Notes: a model not told the origin generated them from the sequence alone. Numbered from the stretch's first letter, positions 14,578 to 23,813 are shown. The stretch is 43,037 nucleotides of DNA from Candidatus Tayloriibacteriota bacterium (GCA_016181525.1 JACOZD010000002.1:1-43037); one strand, 5' to 3'. Translations and numbers: made by a program.

Positions 14578-15471
14578 ATGAGAAAGATTGTGGCGGCTTC
14601 GCTGGCCGCCGTGGCCGTTTTGGCGGTTTTTATAGTTCGAACCGGTTTCTGGCGAGAGGCTATAAAGGGCACCGAGCTGGAACGAAAGTTTGCCGAGCTG
14701 GAGAAACTCGTTTCGCCGTCCGGAGTGACCGAAGCCATTCGGGAGACCTTGCCCGGGCTCGAGAGCGCTGTTAAACGTCTGGAGGCGCCAGGGCCTTTGA
14801 GGAAGCCAAACGGCAGCGCCGCCCCGCTTACCCAAGGCGGAGTCTGGCGTTTAACCAACGACGAGAGAGTTAAAGCCGGTTTTCCACCCCTTGCCTTGAA
14901 CTTGCGACTGAACGTGGCCGCTCTCTCTAAGCTCCAAGATATGTTCGCTCGACAATACTTCGAGCATGTCGCCCTAACCGGGGAGGACGCCGGTCATCTG
15001 ACCGGGCAGGCCGGATATGATTTTCTCTCCGTCGGCGAGAATCTGGCTTTAGGCAACTTCTCGGGCGACGCCGGCTTAGTGGCCGCCTGGATGGCCAGTC
15101 CCGGCCACCGCGCCAACATCTTGAGTCCGCGTTTTAGCGAGATAGGCATTGCCGTCGGAGAGGGTTTTTTCGAGAGCAGAAGAGTCTGGATGGCGGTTCA
15201 GATTTTTGGCTGGCCGGCCGAGAGCTGCCCGGCTCCAGATGAGAACTTGAGGCGGCGAATCGAGGTGAGAGAACTTGAGCTCGAGGTCATGGAGGATGAG
15301 CTCACCCGCCGGCAGGAGACCTTGGAGAGCGAACCGGGACGCCGGCGGCAGGCGGTGGAGGAGTACAATAACTTGGTGGCCCGATACAACGCCCTCGTTA
15401 AGGAGCTCAAGCTCGTGATTGAGGAGTATAACGCCGGCGTCCGGAGCTTCAACGAATGTGTGTCGGGCTAG
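14578..15471 (+). CDS. CAP (SCP/PR-1) domain secreted protein with coiled coil
   Basis: 297 residues. N-terminal membrane helix (about 5-23). Residues about 90-220 form the CAP/SCP fold: LTNDERVKAGFPPLALN, YFEHVAL, GENLALG, AAWMASPGHRANILSPRFSEIGIAVG and WMAVQIFG. The GENL, SPGHR and GIAVG blocks are diagnostic. Residues 225-295 are a Glu/Arg-rich coiled coil. CAP proteins in bacteria are extracellular and of varied, mostly unknown, function. The 3' end overlaps the end of the opposite-strand MFS gene by 23 bases. Confidence 0.92.
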   Translation: MRKIVAASLAAVAVLAVFIVRTGFWREAIKGTELERKFAELEKLVSPSGVTEAIRETLPGLESAVKRLEAPGPLRKPNGSAAPLTQGGVWRLTNDERVKAGFPPLALNLRLNVAALSKLQDMFARQYFEHVALTGEDAGHLTGQAGYDFLSVGENLALGNFSGDAGLVAAWMASPGHRANILSPRFSEIGIAVGEGFFESRRVWMAVQIFGWPAESCPAPDENLRRRIEVRELELEVMEDELTRRQETLESEPGRRRQAVEEYNNLVARYNALVKELKLVIEEYNAGVRSFNECVSG

Positions 15472-16651
15472 TATCTTTTAGTCTGGCGGCGTAGTATACC
15501 CCGACAAGCATGAGAAGACCTAAAACAACAAAGAGTTTGCCCTCGGTCGGGAGGCCGGTTGGGAGCGAGAGGAGAATGCCGGCTGCGAGCGGCGAGATGA
15601 TGTAAGCCAGAGGTCGGGCCGACCGGAAGAGGCTGATAATCGAGGCGTCGGCGGTGGAAACTTGCTTGAAAAAGTAAGATTCGGTCATAATTTCTACGGC
15701 GCTGGCCCCAACCCGAGTCATAAAAAGTATGGCCGCCCAGAGGGCGAAGTTTTTGTGGGAGACGAAGGCCATGAGGGCGGTAAAGAAAGCGGTCGTGATG
15801 AAGCCGGCCGCCAGGAACTCTTTCTCGCCTGTCCGGCTGTCGGCCAGTCGGCCCAAAGGGAGTTCGAAAAGGAGGAAAGGCAGGAGCATGATGGAGAAGA
15901 TAGCCAAAGTTTCTTTGAGAGTGAAGCCGACCGCCTCTTGGAGATAGATGGGAGTGTAAATCACCATCCAGGAGTAAAAAAATTGGAGAAGGAAGTTGGC
16001 CATGAAGATGCGGTAGATGTTTGGGTTCCGAAAGAGGGCGCGGGCGGTGGCGGGGATGTTGAGCTCGCGGTAAGAAGTGTCGCGGAAGAATTTTAGATTG
16101 ACGAGAATGATGACGAAGAGCGGCAGGAGAAAGATGACCGAGGCGGAATAAATCGAGCTGAAGCCGCCCCCGCCGGCTAAGAATGAGACCGCCAAGGGCG
16201 AAACGACGAAAGCGGCGTTGGCGGCGGTCATAAAAAGGCCGCGGACGGTGCCGGTCTCGCGGTTCCGGGTGACGGACTCCAGAAAGATGTCGAGGTCAAA
16301 GGCGATGAGGGGGAAGATGGCGTGATGAAGGATAAAAAATGCGGCGATGAGGTAGGGTTTATGGAGGAAGGCCAGACCGAGAATCAGGGCGGCCTCGAGG
16401 AGAATGAGGGAGAGAGTCAGACGGTAGTTGCCGGTGCGCCGCAGGACCTTGGCAAGGTAGAGAAAGATAAAGATATTTAAAGCGGCGCCGGCTGTGTAAA
16501 GGATGCCGACGTTCTCTTGGGAGAAGAACTTGGAGAGAAAGGAGGAGTTGACGTAAACAACGAAGGCGTAGTGGAAGGAGAGGAGGAGGGTCGAGACGTA
16601 CATGAGCCGCTCCATCATTCTCCCTCCCGGTCTCCGGGCGATTTCTTTCAT
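15449..16651 (-). CDS. Major facilitator superfamily transporter
   Basis: 400 residues with about 12 hydrophobic helices in two six-helix halves, a typical MFS size. Arg-rich loops such as LRRTGNYRLTL and PLGRLADSRTGEKEF (a partial MFS-type loop motif with GRLADR-like sequence) are visible. The substrate cannot be told. A TATAAT box (16658-16663 on the minus strand) ends 6 bases before the ATG, so it has its own promoter and is probably leaderless; GAGGA also lies there. It is the last gene of a minus-strand block, and its end overlaps the CAP gene. Confidence 0.9.
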   Translation of the reverse strand: MKEIARRPGGRMMERLMYVSTLLLSFHYAFVVYVNSSFLSKFFSQENVGILYTAGAALNIFIFLYLAKVLRRTGNYRLTLSLILLEAALILGLAFLHKPYLIAAFFILHHAIFPLIAFDLDIFLESVTRNRETGTVRGLFMTAANAAFVVSPLAVSFLAGGGGFSSIYSASVIFLLPLFVIILVNLKFFRDTSYRELNIPATARALFRNPNIYRIFMANFLLQFFYSWMVIYTPIYLQEAVGFTLKETLAIFSIMLLPFLLFELPLGRLADSRTGEKEFLAAGFITTAFFTALMAFVSHKNFALWAAILFMTRVGASAVEIMTESYFFKQVSTADASIISLFRSARPLAYIISPLAAGILLSLPTGLPTEGKLFVVLGLLMLVGVYYAARLKDTSPTHIR

Positions 16652-16657
16652 TCCTCA

Positions 16658-16663
16658 ATTATA
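16658..16663 (-). promoter_or_regulatory. -10 box of MFS gene
   Basis: TATAAT on the minus strand, 6 bases before the start codon at 16651. It lies in the 44-base gap after the RNase J gene. Confidence 0.6.
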
Positions 16664-16695
16664 TCTTGATTGCTCCAGACCCTAAATGCCCGCCT

Positions 16696-18546
16696 CTACA
16701 CTCCCAAAATAACCGGAATGACGATGGGGCGTTTGGCGGTTTGCTGGAAGAGGTAGCGCGAGACGTTGTCGGTCACCTGATTTTTGACATAATCAAAGTT
16801 GATGGGGTTCATGCCCCGGGCGGCGTCCTCGATGGTTTTTTTGATGATGTAGCGGGTTTGCCGCAGAAGGTCCTGGGATTCGCGCAGATAAACAAAGCCG
16901 CGGGAGATGATGTCGGGCGATTTCTTGAGTTTCCCCGTCTGGGTGTTGACGCTCCCGATAATAACGAACATGCCGTCTTCGGCCAACATCTGCCGGTCGC
17001 GCAAAACCACCTCCTGGATATCGCCCACGGAGAAGCCGTCAACCATAACCGGCGAGGCCGGCGCCTTTTCCTTAAGAACCGTCATTCGTTCGCCTTTGTT
17101 TGTAATCTCAATAATGGAGCCGTTGTCCGGCACAATCACGTTTTTCTCTGGCGTGCCGAGGTCGCGGGCCAGCTCGGCGTGAAGGCGCAGGCGGTAATGA
17201 TTGCCGTGGATGGGGATAAAAAACTTTGGCTTAAGCCGGCGATGGAGCCACTCGATCTCGCCCCGGTTGCCGTGGCCGGTTGAGTGAATGTAGACCTCCG
17301 AGGTGCGGTAGTGGATAATCTTGGCGCCTTGGCGGGCCAGATTGTCCTTGAGTTTCTCCACCGTTTTTTCGTTCCCCGGGATGATGGAGGAGGAGAGGAT
17401 AACGGTGTCGCGGTTGTTTATCTGGACGGTTTTATGGGCCTTGGTGCCCATCCGCATCAGGGCGGCGAACTCCTCGCCCTGGGCGCCGGTGGCCAGAACC
17501 ACGATTTTGTCGGGCGGGTAGGCGCTCATCTCGGCGGCGGGTATGATGGTGCCTTTCTTGACCGTAAGCATCCCCGAGGTCTCGGCCACCTCGATGTTCA
17601 CCTTCATGCTCCGTCCTTCAATGACCACCTTTTTGCCGTATTTTTCGGCGATTTTAATGATATGAATCATTCTGGCCAGCTGGGAGGCGAAGGTGCCGAT
17701 GATAATCCGGCCTTTGATGTTTTTGATTATCTCCTCCAAGTTTTTGTGGACCACCGACTCCGGGGTGGAGAAACCGGGGTTCTCAATGTTGGTCGAGTCG
17801 GTTATGAGAAGGAGCACTTTTTTCTTATCGAAGATGCGGTAGGCCTCTTCTTCGGAGGCGGTCGGCACCTCGTCCACATGGTCGAGTTTGAAGTCGCCGG
17901 GATTAACGATAAGGCCGTAAGAGGTTTCAATGACGATGCCCATGGAGTCGGGGATGGTGTGGGTAACGTTGAAGAAGCTCACCGAAAGGGCGCCGATTTT
18001 CAAGTGGTCATCTTTCTCGATGATGCGGATATCCAAGTTTTTGAGATGCGGGAACTCCGCCTGCCGCTTTTTAATCATGATAGCGGTGAGGTTGCGGGTG
18101 TAGAGCGGCGGGTAGCCGATGCGGGGCATGAGATAAGGAACGCCGCCGATGTGGTCCAGGTGACCATGGGTGATAATGACGGCTCGGATTTTTTCCTTGC
18201 GTTCTTCGAGGTACTTGGTGTTGGGTAGAATGTAGTCAATGCCGGGAGTGTCTTCTTCTTTAAACTGAAAACCCATGTCCAGGACTAAAATGTCCTCGCT
18301 GGTCTCGACCAAGGTCATATTCTTGCCGATTTCCTCCACTCCCCCGAGGGGGATGATGCGGATGTCGCCCGGGGCGGGCGGAGGGATTTTTGCGCCTTCC
18401 CGCCCGCCGCCTCTCGCTGGCTCGCGGGAGACAGCTCTCCCCCCCGGAGCGCGCGGCGTCCGGGCTAGGAGCCCGGGCCGGCCGCTCCGGGGGCGGAGCC
18501 GGTCGCGGCCTAGCGCTCGTCTTAGTGTTCTTGGTGTGTAGGTCAT
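16696..18546 (-). CDS. rnj: Ribonuclease J
   Basis: 616 residues. Metallo-beta-lactamase/beta-CASP ribonuclease. IRIIPLGGVEEIGKNM starts the core at residue 62; the zinc motif is HGHLDHIGG (H127, H129, D131, H132), followed by VTHTIPDSMGIVIET, NPGDFKLD, STNIENPGFSTPE, GTFASQLARM, the ATGAQGE loop, SSSIIPGNE and IHSTGHGNRGE ... PIHGNHYRL. It degrades and matures RNA and can act as a 5'-3' exonuclease and an endonuclease. The first 60 residues are Arg/Pro/Gly-rich and probably disordered, an extension absent from Bacillus RNase J. Only 10 bases separate it from the upstream peptide-binding protein gene. Confidence 0.97.
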   Translation of the reverse strand: MTYTPRTLRRALGRDRLRPRSGRPGLLARTPRAPGGRAVSREPARGGGREGAKIPPPAPGDIRIIPLGGVEEIGKNMTLVETSEDILVLDMGFQFKEEDTPGIDYILPNTKYLEERKEKIRAVIITHGHLDHIGGVPYLMPRIGYPPLYTRNLTAIMIKKRQAEFPHLKNLDIRIIEKDDHLKIGALSVSFFNVTHTIPDSMGIVIETSYGLIVNPGDFKLDHVDEVPTASEEEAYRIFDKKKVLLLITDSTNIENPGFSTPESVVHKNLEEIIKNIKGRIIIGTFASQLARMIHIIKIAEKYGKKVVIEGRSMKVNIEVAETSGMLTVKKGTIIPAAEMSAYPPDKIVVLATGAQGEEFAALMRMGTKAHKTVQINNRDTVILSSSIIPGNEKTVEKLKDNLARQGAKIIHYRTSEVYIHSTGHGNRGEIEWLHRRLKPKFFIPIHGNHYRLRLHAELARDLGTPEKNVIVPDNGSIIEITNKGERMTVLKEKAPASPVMVDGFSVGDIQEVVLRDRQMLAEDGMFVIIGSVNTQTGKLKKSPDIISRGFVYLRESQDLLRQTRYIIKKTIEDAARGMNPINFDYVKNQVTDNVSRYLFQQTAKRPIVIPVILGV

Positions 18547-18556
18547 TGTTTAACTA

Positions 18557-20296
18557 TTAATTTTTATTTACAAAAATATTCCAGACCTTGTCGGTCTCGA
18601 TGTACCATTCGTGGACGTTTAGGAACCTCTCGGCCGCGGTGGTGATGGAACCAAGGCCGACTCCCTTGACCTCTCGCGGCAGGACGTAGATAAAGTCCGG
18701 CGAGTAGAGAAAGACAGCCGGCACGTCCTCGGTCAGAATCTCGGCGAATCTTTGATACTTCTCCCGACGGACGGTGAGCTCGCTGGCGGCCCGGGCCTCC
18801 TCGAGGAGCTTGTCGGCGGCGGCGTCGGCGTATAGGGCAATATTGAGCCCCGGGTCATTGCGCTGGGAGGAGTGCCAGAAGGCAAAGAGGTCAAGCTCGC
18901 GGCCGACAATCTCGCCGAAAAGCAGGGAATCGTACTTGCGGGGCCGGATGACGTCTTGATTGAGGTCGCCAGTCTCAAAAATTTTAAGCTCAATCCGGGC
19001 GCCGATTTTCTCCCACTGGTCCTTCAAGAGCTCGGCCGCGCCGCGCAGTTCCTCGGCGTCCGAGGTGGAGATGGAGAAGGCCAGGGTATAAGTTTCCTTG
19101 CGGCTCTTTTTTTCCATGACCTGTTTCTCCTCGTTCCAGCTCCAGCCGTTTTTTTCGAGAAGAGCGCGGCCGGCCGCGGCCGAGGTGCTGGCCGCGTTTG
19201 CGTTTGGAGGGAGAGACAGGGGCACGGGTGAGTCGATGGGCGAGCCGAAGCCGCGGAGAACTTCCCGAACAATAATCTCGCGGTCAGTGGCCGTATTTAG
19301 GGCCTGTCTGACCTCGCGCAGAGATAAAACAGGGGCCTGATTTTGGTTGAAGAAGACGCCAAAGACCCGGGGCAGAGGGTAGCGGTCGAGGCGAGCGTTT
19401 GCGGAGAGATCCAGGGTCTCCCTCGGGGAGAGACTCCCGATACTCCCGATTTCGCGGCGGCGCAGGGCCTCGAGTCCAGCGCGCTCATTGCCGAAAAAGG
19501 TAAAGACGATTTTTTGGATTTTGGGCTCGCCTAACGGGTACTTGCGAAAGGAGCGAAGGATATAGAGATAAGGCAAACGACTCTCATTGGTTTTGAGTTT
19601 GGAGAGTTTATAAGGCCCCGAGCCGACCGGCTCGATGTTCCACTGGCTCCAGGCAAATTCATCGGGGCCGACATCCCTCCAGAGATGTCGAGGCAAGAGT
19701 CCCAAGGTGGCGTTCTCGAGAAAAGGCGGGTACGGCTCCTTGAGAGCGAAGCGGATGGTCTTGTCGTCAATTTTTTCGACTGTTATCCCGTCCCAGTTGG
19801 CTCGCTTAGGCGAGCGGGTGACCGGGTCCTGGGCGCGGGTGACAGTGAAAATTACGTCGTCAGCTGTAACCGGCGTGCCATCGTGAAAGTAGGCGTCTGC
19901 CCGGATGAAGAAGGTATACTCCCGGCCGTCGGGCGAGACGCTTACCGACTCGGCCATGTCGGGAATGAGTTCACCGGAGGGTGTGGCCTTGAGAAGTCCG
20001 GCGTAAATTAAGGCCACCAAGTCCTTATCGGCGTCGGTGATGGCTAGAAGGGGGTTAATCGAGCGCGGGGTGCCGATGATGCCTTCGGTTAAGGTGCCCC
20101 CGCGAGCCGGCACCTCCACCAGAAAGGCGGCATTTATGGTAGTGAGCATCCAGGCGACGCTCGCCGAGAGTCCGATGAAAATAAGGCAGAAAATCAGCCG
20201 TTCGGTTAGACTGAAGGCCTCGACGGCCCTCTCGGCTTCCGCAAAGAGCGCTATCCGCCTTTGACGCGTTATGAAGTTGCCCTTCGGTTGTAACAC
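18557..20296 (-). CDS. Family 5 peptide-type ABC substrate-binding protein
   Basis: 579 residues, GTG start. Unlike a lipoprotein, it has a cytoplasmic N terminus of about 40 residues and a membrane helix (about 33-55, LIFCLIFIGLSASVAWMLTTI). The rest is an OppA/DppA-like fold: GGTLTEGIIGTPRSINPLLA, VALIYAGLLKATPSGELIPDMAESVSVSPDGREYTFFIRADAYFHDGTPVTADDV and NWDGITVEKIDD (quoted in parts). No permease or ATPase gene is nearby. In CPR genomes such lone binding proteins are common and may take part in peptide uptake or act as an envelope chaperone. The start is uncertain: no ribosome binding site is seen. Confidence 0.9.
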   Translation of the reverse strand: MLQPKGNFITRQRRIALFAEAERAVEAFSLTERLIFCLIFIGLSASVAWMLTTINAAFLVEVPARGGTLTEGIIGTPRSINPLLAITDADKDLVALIYAGLLKATPSGELIPDMAESVSVSPDGREYTFFIRADAYFHDGTPVTADDVIFTVTRAQDPVTRSPKRANWDGITVEKIDDKTIRFALKEPYPPFLENATLGLLPRHLWRDVGPDEFAWSQWNIEPVGSGPYKLSKLKTNESRLPYLYILRSFRKYPLGEPKIQKIVFTFFGNERAGLEALRRREIGSIGSLSPRETLDLSANARLDRYPLPRVFGVFFNQNQAPVLSLREVRQALNTATDREIIVREVLRGFGSPIDSPVPLSLPPNANAASTSAAAGRALLEKNGWSWNEEKQVMEKKSRKETYTLAFSISTSDAEELRGAAELLKDQWEKIGARIELKIFETGDLNQDVIRPRKYDSLLFGEIVGRELDLFAFWHSSQRNDPGLNIALYADAAADKLLEEARAASELTVRREKYQRFAEILTEDVPAVFLYSPDFIYVLPREVKGVGLGSITTAAERFLNVHEWYIETDKVWNIFVNKN

Positions 20297-20329
20297 TGTC
20301 TTGGTGCGAGCACGAGAAAGCGGAGGAGA

Positions 20330-20351
20330 GGCGCGGCCGGAGGCCGCGCCT
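20330..20351 (-). other. GC-rich hairpin between secG and the binding-protein gene
   Basis: GGCGCGGCC and GGCCGCGCC with a 3-base loop, in the gap between the two minus-strand genes. It has no T-run, so it is an attenuator or processing site at most. Confidence 0.4.
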
Positions 20352-20363
20352 CACGGGCGAGAG

Positions 20364-20594
20364 TTATGGGACGAGAAGAGCGGCAAAGGCCGCGGCCGCA
20401 AAAAACCCGCCCAGAACGCAGGTTCCGATGAAAAGCGTTTTTTCGAACCCCCTCCGAGTATGGAACGCTGAACTCCAGTTGTCGCCGAAGGCTCCGCCGA
20501 TGCCGGCGGCGCTCCTCTGGAGGAGGATACCGGCGGTGAGGAGGACAGCCAAAGCGATCTGGATGTATGGCAGGATGTTCCCGATGCTCGTCAT
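20364..20594 (-). CDS. secG: Preprotein translocase subunit SecG
   Basis: 76 residues from the ATG at 20594. Two membrane helices flank the conserved SecG loop: ILLQRSAAGIGGAFGD, then HTRRGFEKTLFIGT. It is part of the SecYEG channel and helps SecA-driven export. A TATAAT box with TGC before it (20602-20607, minus strand) overlaps the upstream ATG at 20603, so that codon cannot be the start if this promoter is used. The ATG at 20594 fits a leaderless mRNA. Confidence 0.93.
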   Translation of the reverse strand: MTSIGNILPYIQIALAVLLTAGILLQRSAAGIGGAFGDNWSSAFHTRRGFEKTLFIGTCVLGGFFAAAAFAALLVP

Positions 20595-20601
20595 TGCGGC
20601 C

Positions 20602-20607
20602 ATTATA
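20602..20607 (-). promoter_or_regulatory. Extended -10 box of secG
   Basis: TGCTATAAT on the minus strand; the box overlaps an in-frame ATG and ends 7 bases before the next one (20594). Confidence 0.6.
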
Positions 20608-20658
20608 GCACGGCTCCCGGCGCCGGCAAGGTCTGCGGGTAACTTACTATTATAATCT

Positions 20659-20707
20659 ATATTTGACCTCTTGTCAATATTGATTTAAGCTGGCTCGTCA
20701 TTATACT
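20659..20707 (+). promoter_or_regulatory. groESL promoter region with inverted repeat
   Basis: TTGATT (20680-20685), 16 bases, TATACT (20702-20707) is the best promoter. Just upstream, TTGAC CTCTT GTCAA (20663-20677) is a short inverted repeat that could bind a regulator. It is not the CIRCE element (TTAGCACTC-N9-GAGTGCTAA), which I could not find. A weak GGCC/GGGC stem followed by five T (20715-20732) lies in the leader. Confidence 0.45.
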
Positions 20708-20757
20708 TGGAGTAAGGCCTTCTAGGGCTTTTTGTTTACAAGCTAAATTTCAGGCCC

Positions 20758-21093
20758 ATGAAAAGGAGTAAAACTAAAACTAAGAAGTCAAGCTCAAACC
20801 GGTTTAAGCTGGAGCCTTTAGGCGATAGGGTGCTTGTAAAACCCTCATCTCCCGAGGAGAGAAAAAGCGCGGGAGGGATTATCATCCCCGACACCGTCAG
20901 CAAGGAGAAGCCCGAGCGCGGCACGGTGGTGGCCGTCGGCAAAGGCAAGTTCGAGGACGGAAAACTTATTCCCCCGCGGGTTAAGGTCGGCGACGAAGTG
21001 GTTTTTTCCAAGTATGGTTACGATGAGCTCAAGATTGACGATATCGAATACTTTATCCTGCGGGAGGACGGCATTTTAGCCATAGTCAAGTGA
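20758..21093 (+). CDS. groES: Co-chaperonin GroES
   Basis: 111 residues. FKLEPLGDRVLVKP is the family signature, and GGIIIPDTVSKEKPERGTVVAVG is the mobile loop and its flank. The protein has a basic N-terminal extension of about 15 residues (MKRSKTKTKKSSSNR) beyond the usual start. It forms the seven-subunit lid of the GroEL cage. It lies 6 bases ahead of groEL in the same operon. Confidence 0.97.
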   Translation: MKRSKTKTKKSSSNRFKLEPLGDRVLVKPSSPEERKSAGGIIIPDTVSKEKPERGTVVAVGKGKFEDGKLIPPRVKVGDEVVFSKYGYDELKIDDIEYFILREDGILAIVK

Positions 21094-21099
21094 AATAAC

Positions 21100-22749
21100 A
21101 TGTCTAAAATAATTTTGTACAACGAAGAAGCCCGCAGAGCCCTCAAAAAGGGGGTGGATGTCGTCTCGGACGCCGTCAAAATCACCATCGGGCCCAGGGG
21201 CCGCAACGTCGTTCTGGACAAGGGCTACGGAGCGCCAACCATCACCAACGACGGCGTCTCCATCGCCAAAGAGATTTCTCTCAAAGATAAGTTCGAGGGC
21301 ATGGGGGCGGAGATTGTCAAAGAGGTGGCGGAGAAAACCAATGACGTCGCCGGCGACGGCACCACCACCTCGGTTATTCTCACTCAAGCCATGGTTGGCG
21401 AGGGTATGAGGCATCTCACTATGGGAGTAAACGCCATGGCCATCCGCGCCGGCATTGAGCGAGCGGCCGGTGACGTGGTGGCAGTGCTCCGCAAGCTTGC
21501 CAAGCCCATCAAAAACAAAGAGGAGATTATGCAGGTGGCCACCATCGCCGCCGAGTCGGAGGAGGTCGGCCGGATTATCGCCGATACCATCGAAGAGGTG
21601 GGCAAGGACGGGGTGGTGACGGTTGAGGAAGCCCAGACCTTCGGCGTGGACAAGGAGGTGGTGGAGGGTCTGGAGTTCGACAAGGGTTTCGTCTCGCCCT
21701 ACATGGTGACCAATGCCGAGCGGATGGAGGCCGAGTATCGCGACCCGGCCATCCTCATCACCGACAAGAAGATTTCCGGCGTCAAGGAGATTCTGCCTTT
21801 GCTCGAGAAAATGGTGGCAAGCGGCAAGAAAGATTTGGTGATTGTCGCCGATGACATTGAGGGCGAGGCCTTGGCCACCTTTATCGTCAACAAACTGCGG
21901 GGCGCTTTCTCCGTCCTCGGCGTCAAGGCCCCGGGCTACGGCGACCGCAAGAAGGAGTTGCTCGAGGACATTGCCACCACTGTCGGGGCCAAGGTGGTTT
22001 CCGAAGAACTAGGGGTCAAGCTCGAGAACGCCGATCTCTCCGCCCTCGGCCGGGCCGCCAAGGTCATCGCCAACAAGGATAAGACGGTCATTGTGGGCGG
22101 CAAGGGTCGGAAGAGCGATATCGAAGGCAGGATTGCCCAGTTAAAGAAGCAGCGGGAGGAGTCCGACTCTAAATACGACCAGGAGAAACTGGATGAGCGA
22201 ATCGCCAAACTCTCTGGCGGAGTGGCCGTCATTCGGGTCGGCGCCGCCACCGAGACCGAGATGAAGTATCTGAAACTGAAGATCGAGGACGCGGTCAACG
22301 CCACCAAGGCGGCTATTGCCGAGGGTATCATCCCGGGCGGCGGGGTGGCCTTCATCAAGGCCGCCAAGGAGGTGCGCGAGGTCTTTAAAGCCAAAAAGGA
22401 ACCGGCGGGGCTCGAATTTTCGCTCGGCTACGACCTGGTGCTCAAGGCCCTCGAGGCGCCTCTGCGCCAGATCGCCGTCAACGCCGGCAAGGACGACGGC
22501 TCGGTTATTGTCGAGAACGTCAAAAACGCCAAGGGCAACGTCGGTTACGACGCCGAGAAAGACGCCATTGTGCCCGACATGCTCGCGGCCGGCATCATTG
22601 ACCCGGTTAAGGTGGCCCGAAGCGGGGTAGAGAACGCCGCCTCCGCCGCCGCCATTCTCCTCACCACCGAAGTGGCCGTGGCCGAGGAACCCAAGGAGGA
22701 GAAATCAGTGCCCGGCGGAGGCGGCGGCGGGATGGGGATGGAATACTAG
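21100..22749 (+). CDS. groEL: Chaperonin GroEL
   Basis: 549 residues, the usual length. [44 protein letters not shown] and [14 protein letters not shown] (quoted in parts) are canonical ATP-site and family blocks. The C terminus is Gly/Met-rich ([11 protein letters not shown]), as in most GroEL proteins. ATP-driven protein folding in the cytoplasm together with GroES. A strong terminator follows at 22876. Confidence 0.99.
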   Translation: MSKIILYNEEARRALKKGVDVVSDAVKITIGPRGRNVVLDKGYGAPTITNDGVSIAKEISLKDKFEGMGAEIVKEVAEKTNDVAGDGTTTSVILTQAMVGEGMRHLTMGVNAMAIRAGIERAAGDVVAVLRKLAKPIKNKEEIMQVATIAAESEEVGRIIADTIEEVGKDGVVTVEEAQTFGVDKEVVEGLEFDKGFVSPYMVTNAERMEAEYRDPAILITDKKISGVKEILPLLEKMVASGKKDLVIVADDIEGEALATFIVNKLRGAFSVLGVKAPGYGDRKKELLEDIATTVGAKVVSEELGVKLENADLSALGRAAKVIANKDKTVIVGGKGRKSDIEGRIAQLKKQREESDSKYDQEKLDERIAKLSGGVAVIRVGAATETEMKYLKLKIEDAVNATKAAIAEGIIPGGGVAFIKAAKEVREVFKAKKEPAGLEFSLGYDLVLKALEAPLRQIAVNAGKDDGSVIVENVKNAKGNVGYDAEKDAIVPDMLAAGIIDPVKVARSGVENAASAAAILLTTEVAVAEEPKEEKSVPGGGGGGMGMEY

Positions 22750-22766
22750 GAAGATATGTTCAATGT

Positions 22767-22865
22767 TCAACACTCGGTGTTGCACATCTCTCGGTGTTGC
22801 ACATCTCCCGACTGCCTACCGCTATGTGCAACACCGAGTGTTGCACACGGGCACGGTGTTGCAAA
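22767..22865. repeat. REP-like palindrome cluster
   Basis: Several copies and half-copies of the palindrome TGCAACACCGAGTGTTGCA lie between the groEL stop and its terminator. One is at 22767-22785 (inverted), a half at 22788-22801, a full copy at 22826-22847 and a half at 22853-22864. Further copies are at 23791-23813 and 30163-30183. All are intergenic, so this is a dispersed palindromic element of the REP type. Confidence 0.8.
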
Positions 22866-22875
22866 GTTGATAGTG

Positions 22876-22907
22876 AGGCCCGACTGAATGTCGGGCCTTT
22901 GCTTTTT
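22876..22907 (+). terminator. Rho-independent terminator after groEL
   Basis: AGGCCCGAC (22876-22884) pairs with GTCGGGCCT (22890-22898); followed by a T-rich tail ending in five T. Confidence 0.9.
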
Positions 22908-22966
22908 AAGTGCTTTGTGCTAGATTCTTTGCAGCGTTGAACATTAAAACTAGAAAGGCAATATGA

Positions 22967-23701
22967 ATGAAAACGAAGAATATGACAGCTATTCTCGAGC
23001 GGGAAGAACTGCCCGAGATTGACCCGGAAAAACTGGTGGCGCGCAATGTCCTCGACTACGCCCGCGACAAGTTGGACTATAGGCATCCAAACGCCATAGC
23101 CCAAAATGAGGAGACCACACTATGTACAGCCCTGCGCACGGCAGGCATCAGGCCTCTGAATGAGAAGTCGGTGGAAAGATACAAAACAGAGATGCTTCAC
23201 AAGCACTCTCCCAGCTGGGTGAGCCGGTCCATGGCCTATGAAGAGCCAGTCCCCCTTTATGTTTTCGGCTCGTTTGCGGCCGCGGGTGTGATGGCGGCGA
23301 TGGTGGTGCTGGTGGCCGGAGGGGTTTATCTGTGGGCAGATAAGGTAGATTCCGCTCGCATAGGACTGATAATTTTGAAGTCCACTATTATCTTCCTGGG
23401 TTGCGGCACAGTCGCGACTTTGATGGCGTTTTTGGCGGGGATAGGAAGAAGGGTGTGCGGATGGAAGACTCTCAGTCTTGGAGAATACTCTCGTTTGAAA
23501 AAGGCGGTCCCAGAGTTTGCGCTGCAGACGGCCGTGGAGGTTCATCAGAGGTCTGGAGGAAAGGTGTTTTTCTTTGTTGAAGAGTTTGAGGTGGAGAGAA
23601 GAGTTATGGATCCCTTTCTCATCGCCCAAGGGCCGGAAGGCGATACTTACTATCTCGAGGTTTGGGACGAGCCTGGCTTCAAGCGAAAACGCAAGGCCTG
23701 A
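22967..23701 (+). CDS. Hypothetical membrane protein, two helices
   Basis: 244 residues. Start at 22967, with GAAAGG at 22953-22958 as ribosome binding site and a TGCTAGATT extended -10 at 22918-22926. Residues 1-100 are soluble and charged; two membrane helices (about 97-121 and 130-156) follow; the last 85 residues are soluble (LGEYSRLKKAVPEF ... YYLEVWDEPGF). No family recognised. It is an independent unit between two REP-like sites, with its own terminator. Confidence 0.75.
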   Translation: MKTKNMTAILEREELPEIDPEKLVARNVLDYARDKLDYRHPNAIAQNEETTLCTALRTAGIRPLNEKSVERYKTEMLHKHSPSWVSRSMAYEEPVPLYVFGSFAAAGVMAAMVVLVAGGVYLWADKVDSARIGLIILKSTIIFLGCGTVATLMAFLAGIGRRVCGWKTLSLGEYSRLKKAVPEFALQTAVEVHQRSGGKVFFFVEEFEVERRVMDPFLIAQGPEGDTYYLEVWDEPGFKRKRKA

Positions 23702-23726
23702 CTTCTTCCGGCCGTGCTTAATCTCC

Positions 23727-23762
23727 AACCGCTTCGGTTCAATTTTCGAAGCGGTTTTTTCT
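23727..23762 (+). terminator. Rho-independent terminator
   Basis: AACCGCTTCG (23727-23736) pairs with CGAAGCGGTT (23747-23756), then a T-run. Confidence 0.9.
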
Positions 23763-23790
23763 TTTTTGTGGTTGCTCTGTTGGGGAAGAT

Positions 23791-23813
23791 ATGTGCAACA
23801 CCGAGTGTTGCAC
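23791..23813. repeat. REP-like palindrome, single copy
   Basis: TGTGCAACACCGAGTGTTGCACA, preceded by GGAAGATA as at the groEL copy. Same family as 22767-22865. Confidence 0.8.

Noticed and set aside
17284-18228. 314-codon plus-strand ORF over RNase J
   Set aside because: Shadow of the minus-strand RNase J gene; GC-rich third positions leave long open frames on the opposite strand.
20650-20757. CIRCE element before groES
   Set aside because: TTAGCACTC-N9-GAGTGCTAA is absent; only a shorter unrelated inverted repeat is present.
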